This document shows, in pieces, positions 6,647 to 11,858 of a DNA stretch of 11,858 bases. The notes under the pieces are model-generated. The model had not been told where the DNA came from. It did not search any database and saw only the letters and a program-made list of their open reading frames with translations. Source of the stretch: CANKBT01 sp038236005. Its GTDB lineage: Bacteria > Actinomycetota > Actinomycetes > Mycobacteriales > SCTD01. The position numbers and the translations under genes are program-made. The stretch is taken from the NCBI GenBank assembly GCA_038236005.1, contig JBBSTI010000107.1, forward strand, positions 1 through 11,858, given 5' to 3'. How positions within the stretch are numbered: position 1 is the first letter of the stretch; every line of letters starts with the position of its first letter.

Positions 6647-8398
6647 ATGGCCGTGCCTCAACGTCGTCTGTTCCCCGTCGGTGCGATCGTGGCGCTGAGC
6701 CTGGCTGCTCCGCTCACCGGCCTGACGCCGTCAGCAGCTGCGGCTGACCTGCCGACCGTGCGACCGACCACAGCCGCCTGCCCGGCGTTTCGCGTGCAGA
6801 GCCCGGGCTTCACCGACATCACCCGCAGCGACGCCGCCCGGGAGATCGCGTGTCTGGTCGGTTATGGGGTCAGCCAAGGTGTCGGCCCCACGACGTTCGG
6901 CCCGAGCCGGTCGGTCAGTCGCACGCAGCTCGCGGTGTTCGTCTATCGGCTCGGCGCCCGGGCCGGGTTTGCCTGGGACACCCGGCCGCACGGCTTCACC
7001 GACGTCGCGGGTCTCGGGACGGCGCAGCAGGAAGCGATCGACGCGCTCGCGAACGCCGGGGTCGTGCAGGGTCGCGCCGACGGCACCTTTGCCCCGACCG
7101 GCGCCGTGACACGGGGTCAGCTGACGGCCTACCTCAACCGCTTCCAGCAGGCGCTGACCGGTGCGGCGTTCCCGGCGGGACCGTCGTCGTTCTCCGACGT
7201 GGACGCAAGCCCGTTCCGGGAAGACATCGACGCCGTGGCGTCGGCGGGGCTGGCGGGCGGCGTCGCTCCGGGACGCTTCGACCCGGCCGGCGCCGTCAGT
7301 CGGCAGCAGATGGCGGTCTTTCTCGCACGTCTGCTCGATCTCCAGGTCAGCACAAAGACCACCCCCCAGGCGTACGCGGCCACCTGCGTCCCGGTCCGCA
7401 GCTACAGCACCCGACGCCTCGCCGGTGCGGTGCTGACCATGCCGGTGCAGAGCACCCGGCTGCCGGAGGTGCGCGGTGCGATCGCGGACGGCATCGGCGG
7501 CGTGCTGCTCTACGGCAACAAGGCGCCGGCCGACCTGGCGGTGCAGCTGGCCGAGCTGCGCGTGGCCGTCCCGGACGACTGGCCGCTGGTGGTGGCGAGC
7601 GACGAGGAGGGCGGCTCGGTCCAGCGTCTCGCGACGTTGACCGGCGGCTACCCGTCGGCGCGTGCGATGACGGCTGCGGGCCCGGAGAAGATCCGCGCCG
7701 ACGCTGAGCGCCTCGGCCGTTCGCTCAAGGCGCTGGGGGTCACCGTCGATCTCGCCCCGGTCGCCGGGCTGGACCGCGGGCCCGGCCCGAGCGCGAAGCG
7801 ACCGCTCGGCACCCGGTCGTTCAGCGACGACCCGGCGAAGGCCGGGCTGGCGGTGGCGGCCTTCACCGAGGGTCTGCAGGACGCCGGGGTGGTCGCGGTC
7901 GTCAAGCACTTCCCCGGCCTCGGGACCGCGACGGCCAACACCGACGACGCGTCCGCCTCGACCGCGCCGTACGACCAGCTGAAGAAGCGCGACCTGCTCC
8001 CCTTCGCCGAAGGCGTGCAGGCCGGTGCGCGGGCGATCATGACCTCGCACGCGAAGGTGCCCGGGCTGTCCGCCGGTCCGATGAGCCTGTCCCCGTCGGC
8101 CAACGCCACGCTGCGCGCCGACCTCGACTTCCAGGGCGCAGTCTTCACCGACTCGCTCTCGGCGGCCGCGATCTTCCAGGCCGGGTTCTCGGTGCCGGAG
8201 GCAGCGGTGCAGGCGCTGATCGCCGGCGCAGACGACCTGCTGTTCGGCACCTTCGACACCGGCGACGCGACCAAGGACGCGCAGCAGGTCCGCGACGCGA
8301 TCGTCCGGGCGGTCCAGGACGGGCGACTCCCGCTGTCCCGTCTGCAGGACGCCGCGGCTCGGGTGCTCGGGACGGTCAGCCTGCCGCCCTGCACCTAG
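6647..8398 (+). CDS. Secreted SLH-repeat protein with C-terminal GH3 (NagZ-like beta-N-acetylhexosaminidase) domain
   Basis: 583 residues. A Sec signal peptide (RR near the N-terminus, hydrophobic core about 11-25) has a likely cleavage site after AAA33. Three S-layer-homology repeats follow (about 54-102, 116-166, 181-230), each with an F-T/S-D start and a V-T/S-R-x-Q-x end; in other bacteria these bind secondary cell-wall polymers. A GH3 domain (about 255-575) has SDEEGGSVQRL (D319-E320-E321), the substrate-binding KHFPGLG (420-426) and the nucleophile region FTDSLSA with D502. In NagZ enzymes a DSH triplet provides the acid/base His; here the same positions read N431-T432-D433. It probably cleaves cell-wall or extracellular amino sugars, or only binds them if the change inactivates it. 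No Shine-Dalgarno is seen before the ATG; GTG at 6653 is an alternative start that keeps the signal peptide. Confidence 0.88.
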   Translation: MAVPQRRLFPVGAIVALSLAAPLTGLTPSAAAADLPTVRPTTAACPAFRVQSPGFTDITRSDAAREIACLVGYGVSQGVGPTTFGPSRSVSRTQLAVFVYRLGARAGFAWDTRPHGFTDVAGLGTAQQEAIDALANAGVVQGRADGTFAPTGAVTRGQLTAYLNRFQQALTGAAFPAGPSSFSDVDASPFREDIDAVASAGLAGGVAPGRFDPAGAVSRQQMAVFLARLLDLQVSTKTTPQAYAATCVPVRSYSTRRLAGAVLTMPVQSTRLPEVRGAIADGIGGVLLYGNKAPADLAVQLAELRVAVPDDWPLVVASDEEGGSVQRLATLTGGYPSARAMTAAGPEKIRADAERLGRSLKALGVTVDLAPVAGLDRGPGPSAKRPLGTRSFSDDPAKAGLAVAAFTEGLQDAGVVAVVKHFPGLGTATANTDDASASTAPYDQLKKRDLLPFAEGVQAGARAIMTSHAKVPGLSAGPMSLSPSANATLRADLDFQGAVFTDSLSAAAIFQAGFSVPEAAVQALIAGADDLLFGTFDTGDATKDAQQVRDAIVRAVQDGRLPLSRLQDAAARVLGTVSLPPCT

Positions 8399-8408
8399 TT
8401 TCCGTCAG

Positions 8409-8484
8409 CATGATCATGCGGCCCCTCCAGACACCCAGGTGTGGCGTACGGGCCCTTCGTGACGGAGAAGCCAGCATGATCATG
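8409..8484. repeat. CATGATCATG-flanked 76-bp intergenic element, copy 2
   Basis: Both ends are perfect CATGATCATG palindromes (8409-8418 and 8475-8484), with TGATCA cores 66 bp apart as in copy 1 (3717-3792). Inside are the nested inverted repeats GGCCC (8420-8424) with GGGCC (8450-8454) and ACACC-CA-GGTGT (8431-8442), so the whole unit could fold as a long interrupted hairpin. It begins 10 bp after the SLH–GH3 stop, in a convergent gap with the DUF4442 gene. The rest of the gap (8485-8536) holds nothing I recognise. Confidence 0.62.
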
Positions 8485-8536
8485 GAGTCGGCCGCGGCGG
8501 AAGTGCCCGGGCGTCACCACCCCGGCGGGACGTCTG

Positions 8537-8986
8537 TCAGAAGCGGCGGATGCCCATCCGGTAGGTGGCCCGGCCGGTCTCGGCGTCGTCGGCCTCGGTG
8601 CGGAACACCACCTCGACGTCGAAGCGCATCCCACCCTTGGCGGCGAACACCTCGCGGGCACCGGCCTCGTCGTCGATCAGTTGCGCGGTGGCCAGCAGCG
8701 GCCCGCGGGCGATCCCGGTGTAGGTGATCTGCACGTCCTTGACCAGCGGCGACACGCCGTCGGTAATCAGGTCGCCGAAGACGGCGAGCAGCAGGCAGAA
8801 CGCGGTGGTCTCGCCGAGGCCGAAGATGACGGCGGCGTGCGGTCCGCCGAAGTGCTGCTGCAGCCCGGGGCCGGCGTCCAGCCGCAGCCGCACGTCGTCC
8901 CTCGTCGCGGCGAGCACCTGCGAGCCGAGGGTGCCGGCAAAGCCCTGGTTGGTGTGGATCGCTTCCTGGATCGCGCTCTGCTCCAT
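8537..8986 (-). CDS. DUF4442 (YiiD/PaaI-like) hotdog-fold protein
   Basis: 149 residues starting MEQSAIQEAIHTNQGF. The middle segment, HFGGPHAAVIFGLGETTAF (about 66-84), matches the helix-containing core of hotdog thioesterase relatives, and the C-terminal part forms the long strands VEVVFRTEADDAETGRA. DUF4442 members are annotated as acyl-CoA thioesterase-like, but few have a known substrate and none can be assigned here. The ATG at 8986 was chosen because the family N-terminus begins there, and because TAAGGT (complement of 8994-8999) sits 7 nt upstream, suiting a leaderless mRNA; the much longer open frame upstream is antisense to the neighbouring gene. It faces away from the SAHH-like gene across only 24 bp and converges on the SLH–GH3 gene. 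Confidence 0.83.
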   Translation of the reverse strand: MEQSAIQEAIHTNQGFAGTLGSQVLAATRDDVRLRLDAGPGLQQHFGGPHAAVIFGLGETTAFCLLLAVFGDLITDGVSPLVKDVQITYTGIARGPLLATAQLIDDEAGAREVFAAKGGMRFDVEVVFRTEADDAETGRATYRMGIRRF

Positions 8987-8993
8987 GCTGGCG

Positions 8994-9003
8994 ACCTTAC
9001 TGT
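8994..9003. promoter_or_regulatory. Overlapping divergent -10 boxes for the DUF4442 and SAHH-like genes
   Basis: Within ACCTTACTGT there is TAAGGT on the minus strand (8999-8994) and TACTGT on the plus strand (8998-9003), both fitting TANNNT and sharing the T-A pair at 8998-8999. Each is followed by exactly 7 nt and then the start codon: ATG at 8986 on the minus strand and GTG at 9011 on the plus strand. Both transcripts would be leaderless. No good -35 box is seen on either side, and no Shine-Dalgarno fits. Pattern-based inference. Confidence 0.45.
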
Positions 9004-9010
9004 CGGGGTC

Positions 9011-10282
9011 GTGGACGCTGACACGGGCCTGGACGCTCGCACCGGGCTGAACGCTCGCACCGGGGCAGACGCCGACACCGGCCTGGCCCGGATCGACTTC
9101 GCCGCGCGCGCCATGCCGGTGCTGCGGCTGCTGCGGAACCGGTGGGCAACGACGCGGCCGCTCCAGGGCGTACGGGTCGCCGCCTGCATGCACGTCACGC
9201 CCGAGACCGGCGTCCTGATGCGCACTCTCGCGGCCGGCGGCGCCGAGCTGCACCTGGCGGCCAGCAACCCGCTGTCGACGCAGGACGACGTCGTGGCGGC
9301 GCTGACCCACGAAGGGATGCGGGTCCACGCGCAAAAAGGGGTCGACGCGCAGGGATACGTCCGGCACCTCGAAGCCGTGCTGGAGGCCGGACCGCAGCTG
9401 CTGCTGGACGACGGCTGCGACCTCGTCCAGGTGCTGACCCGGCGGCCCGAGCTGTGCCACGGCGTGCGCGGCGGCTGCGAGGAGACCACCACCGGGGTGC
9501 TGAGGCTCCGCCAGATGCAGGCCGACGGCGCGCTGGGCCTGGCGATGGTCGCGGTCAACGACACCGCCACCCAGCTGCTGGTGGCCAACCGGCACGGCAC
9601 CGGCCAGTCGACGCTCGACGCGGTCGTCCGGGCGACCGGGACGCTGCTCGCGGGCGCCGTCCTGGTGGTCGCCGGCTACGGCTGGTGCGGCCGCGGGATC
9701 GCCGAGCGGGCGCGCGGGCTGGGGGCGTCGGTGATCGTCACCGAGGTCGATCCGGTACGCGGCCTCGAAGCTCTGCTGGACGGCCACCGGGTGCTGCCGA
9801 TGCTTGAGGCCGTTGGGCTGGCCGACGTGGTGGTCACCGCCACCGGCAACGTCGGGGTGCTGAGGGCCGAGCACCTGGACGGCCTGCGCGACGGGGTCGT
9901 GCTGGTGAACGCTGGGCACTTCGACGTCGAGCTGGACGTGCCGGCGCTCGAGGCGGTCGCGGTCCGGGTCGATCACGGCGTACGCCCGCACGTCGACGCC
10001 TACACGCTCCCGGGTGATCGACGCGTGCTGCTGGTCGCCGAAGGACGGCTGGCCAACCTGTCTGCCGCTGACGGGCACCCGCCCGCGGTCATGGACCTGT
10101 CCTTCGCGCTGCAGGCCCTGGTGCTGGAGCACCTGACGGTGCACGACCTGTCGCCCGGCGTGCACGAGGTCCCGGCCGCGCTCGACGCCGAGGTGGCCCG
10201 CACCCGGCTCGCCGCCGGGGGCGTCACCCTGGACGTCCTCACCGACGCCCAGGCTGCCTACCTGTCGACCTGGCGGGTCTGA
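9011..10282 (+). CDS. S-adenosylhomocysteine hydrolase paralogue (archaeal/Thermotoga type) with altered active site
   Basis: 423 residues from GTG 9011, the start that covers the conserved RIDFAARAMPVL core and follows a -10 box by 7 nt. The family hydrolyses S-adenosylhomocysteine (SAH) to adenosine and homocysteine with bound NAD+. Present: H61 in ACMHVTPET, D133-D134, E157-E158 in EETTTG, N193, an NAD motif GYGWCGRG (222-229) with an acidic residue after the second strand (VTEVDP), and H303 in GHFD. Missing: the catalytic Lys and Asp of the K-x-x-x-D-N signature are Q188 and A192 (QLLVAN). RHGTGQST and GYGWCGRG, and the lack of a C-terminal K-x-x-x-Y tail, are archaeal/thermophile traits unlike the AhcY downstream. 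It could be a pseudoenzyme, a SAH or NAD binder, or an enzyme with another reaction. A hexapeptide repeat occupies the N-terminus. Confidence 0.87.
   Translation: MDADTGLDARTGLNARTGADADTGLARIDFAARAMPVLRLLRNRWATTRPLQGVRVAACMHVTPETGVLMRTLAAGGAELHLAASNPLSTQDDVVAALTHEGMRVHAQKGVDAQGYVRHLEAVLEAGPQLLLDDGCDLVQVLTRRPELCHGVRGGCEETTTGVLRLRQMQADGALGLAMVAVNDTATQLLVANRHGTGQSTLDAVVRATGTLLAGAVLVVAGYGWCGRGIAERARGLGASVIVTEVDPVRGLEALLDGHRVLPMLEAVGLADVVVTATGNVGVLRAEHLDGLRDGVVLVNAGHFDVELDVPALEAVAVRVDHGVRPHVDAYTLPGDRRVLLVAEGRLANLSAADGHPPAVMDLSFALQALVLEHLTVHDLSPGVHEVPAALDAEVARTRLAAGGVTLDVLTDAQAAYLSTWRV
9014..9085 (+). repeat. Four tandem 18-bp units encoding DA(D/R)TGL-type hexapeptides
   Basis: Directly after the GTG start of the SAHH paralogue, four in-frame 18-bp units encode DADTGL, DARTGL, NARTGA and DADTGL. 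Units 2 and 3 share the 14-base stretch ACGCTCGCACCGGG. The repeat takes the place of the usual SAHH N-terminal lead. On the other strand it lies 28-99 bp upstream of the DUF4442 start, so it could also act as a repeated binding site there. Confidence 0.75.
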
Positions 10283-10295
10283 CCTGGCGGGTCTG
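10268..10295 (+). repeat. Perfect 14-bp tandem duplication across a stop codon
   Basis: ACCTGGCGGGTCTG occurs twice back to back (10268-10281, 10282-10295). The first copy encodes the last residues of the SAHH paralogue (T-W-R-V) and most of its stop. The second copy lies just outside the gene and repeats the stop sequence. It looks like a recent slippage duplication. Confidence 0.8.
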
Positions 10296-10304
10296 ATCGT
10301 GCGC

Positions 10305-10325
10305 AGGTGTGACACACCTGTGTCA
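10305..10325. promoter_or_regulatory. Overlapping inverted repeats, candidate MerR-protein operator
   Basis: Two perfect inverted repeats overlap: AGGTGTG-A-CACACCT (10305-10319) and TGACACA-CC-TGTGTCA (10310-10325). The centre lies about 55 bp before the MerR ATG and the right edge 7 bp before a -35-like ATGGCA. MerR proteins usually bind between -35 and -10, so upstream placement would suit autoregulation by a different geometry, or another regulator. The symmetry is directly visible; the function is inferred. Confidence 0.5.
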
Positions 10326-10332
10326 GGCTCGG

Positions 10333-10362
10333 ATGGCAGGGTTGACACGAGCGCGGTAACCT
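10333..10362 (+). promoter_or_regulatory. Candidate leaderless promoter for the MerR–ahcY pair
   Basis: ATGGCA (10333-10338), an 18-nt spacer, and TAACCT (10357-10362) make a plausible -35/-10 pair. The -10 ends 8 nt before the ATG at 10371, so +1 would fall on or next to the start codon. There is no Shine-Dalgarno before this ATG. A TTGACA at 10342-10347 lies only 9 nt from the -10 and does not pair with it. Confidence 0.42.
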
Positions 10363-10370
10363 ACGTCTCG

Positions 10371-10736
10371 ATGACTTCCACGCTGACGATCCATGAGGCG
10401 GCGGCCACCACCGGGTGGTCGCCTCGCATGCTGCGCTACGTCGAGCAGCTCGGACTGGTCGTCGCGTCCCGGAGCGAGGCGGGCTACCGCCTGTACGGAC
10501 CGGCGGAGCTGCAGCGTCTTCGTACGCTCCGCTCGCTCCTGGACCAGCACGGGCTCGAGCTCGGGGACGTGGGCTTCGCGCTCCGGCTCCGGCGCGAGAC
10601 CGAGCTGGCGCAAGCCCTGGACGGCTGGTTCGACGCGCGCCCGCACCGCCCCACGCGACACCAGGCTGCTCCGGTGGCCGACGACGACTGGCTCGCTTTC
10701 GAGCAGCGCAAGCACGAACAGCTCCTGACGCCGTGA
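10371..10736 (+). CDS. Small MerR-family transcriptional regulator
   Basis: 121 residues. The N-terminal winged helix-turn-helix (about 4-50) has the MerR hallmarks TIHEAAATTGWSPRMLRYVEQ and a wing with GYRLYGPAEL. It is followed by a short helical dimerisation stretch (about 55-88) and a charged tail. There is no cysteine, so metal sensing of the MerR/ZntR kind is unlikely, and no large effector domain is present. The ATG at 10371 was chosen over an in-frame GTG at 10299 because the HTH follows it directly and it lies 8 nt after a -10 box; the 24 extra residues from the GTG would come from the palindrome/promoter region. The stop is 29 nt before ahcY, so the two are probably cotranscribed. 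Control of ahcY and perhaps of the SAHH paralogue is inferred from position only; the ligand is unknown. Confidence 0.87.
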   Translation: MTSTLTIHEAAATTGWSPRMLRYVEQLGLVVASRSEAGYRLYGPAELQRLRTLRSLLDQHGLELGDVGFALRLRRETELAQALDGWFDARPHRPTRHQAAPVADDDWLAFEQRKHEQLLTP

Positions 10737-10751
10737 TGTTCACCCACACCA

Positions 10752-10760
10752 AGAAGAGGA
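10752..10760 (+). promoter_or_regulatory. Ribosome binding site that sets the ahcY start
   Basis: The purine run AGAAGAGGA ends 5 nt before the ATG at 10766. An in-frame ATG at 10736, overlapping the MerR stop by one base, has no such site upstream and would add ten residues with no match to the SAHH family. This supports 10766 as the start. Confidence 0.75.
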
Positions 10761-10765
10761 TTTTG

Positions 10766-11858
<1,093 letters not shown>

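Noticed and set aside
6731..8050. 439-codon open frame on the minus strand opposite the SLH–GH3 gene
   Set aside because: Antisense shadow with R/G/A bias and no recognisable domain.
3717..8484. Composite transposon bounded by the two CATGATCATG elements
   Set aside because: No transposase or integrase lies between them, the genes inside are housekeeping-like, and no target-site duplication is seen.
8681..9010. Longer N-terminus for the SAHH paralogue, with starts from 8681
   Set aside because: This stretch is antisense to the DUF4442 coding region and does not resemble the SAHH N-terminus; GTG 9011 is the better start.
8987..10348. Extension of the DUF4442 frame to over 600 codons
   Set aside because: The upstream part is antisense to the conserved SAHH paralogue. 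The family N-terminus fits the ATG at 8986, and a -10 box precedes it.
10342..10362. TTGACA paired with TAACCT as a MerR-type promoter
   Set aside because: The spacer is only 9 nt, far from the 17-20 nt needed; ATGGCA at 18 nt fits better.
10736..10765. Upstream ATG for ahcY overlapping the MerR stop
   Set aside because: No ribosome binding site is present and the added residues do not match the family; AGAAGAGGA supports ATG 10766.
10737..10765. SAH or SAM riboswitch before ahcY
   Set aside because: Only 29 nt separate the MerR stop and the ahcY start, too short for a known SAH/SAM aptamer, and no matching fold is visible. The MerR gene itself appears leaderless.

Overview
The window is very GC-rich DNA with gene content typical of an actinomycete (Actinomycetota; a Propionibacteriales/Nocardioides-like lineage is possible but not proven). 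Pointers are: a mycobacterial-type ManB–Trm112–SIS protein block followed by a cation-efflux gene; an actinobacterial-type AhcY; frequent GTG starts with 4-nt GTGA overlaps; and several genes whose start codon lies 6-8 nt after a TANNNT -10 box, as in leaderless actinobacterial transcripts. Nine genes are supported, two of them cut by the window edges. No tRNA, rRNA, CRISPR array, insertion sequence or phage gene was seen.

Layout. (1) 1-3705, plus strand: 3' part of manB (phosphomannomutase), a Trm112-family zinc-ribbon protein, a SIS/PGI-C sugar-isomerase-like protein, and a CDF metal exporter, the last three joined by GTGA overlaps. (2) 3706-3893: convergent gap with a CATGATCATG-flanked element. 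(3) 3894-6587, minus: ppc, PEP carboxylase. (4) 6647-8398, plus, divergent from ppc: an exported protein with three SLH repeats fused to a GH3 (NagZ-like) domain. (5) 8399-8536: convergent gap with a second CATGATCATG element of the same length. (6) 8537-8986, minus: DUF4442 hotdog-fold protein, divergent by 24 bp from (7) 9011-10282, plus: an archaeal/thermophile-type S-adenosylhomocysteine hydrolase (SAHH) paralogue with two key catalytic residues replaced. (8) 10371-10736: small MerR-family regulator behind a strong palindrome. (9) 10766-end: canonical ahcY, cut by the window end.

How the genes fit together. manB feeds mannose-1-phosphate to GDP-mannose and glycan synthesis. The SIS protein next to it looks like an isomerase fold that has lost its catalytic Glu/His pair, and no manA is present in the window. 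ppc is an anaplerotic gene, and the SLH–GH3 protein probably acts on cell-wall amino sugars outside the cell. The right-hand third is the most unusual part: a canonical SAHH and a substituted SAHH paralogue lie on either side of a MerR regulator, with a hotdog protein sharing the paralogue's promoter region. This is a plausible, unproven S-adenosylhomocysteine-linked regulatory or accessory module.
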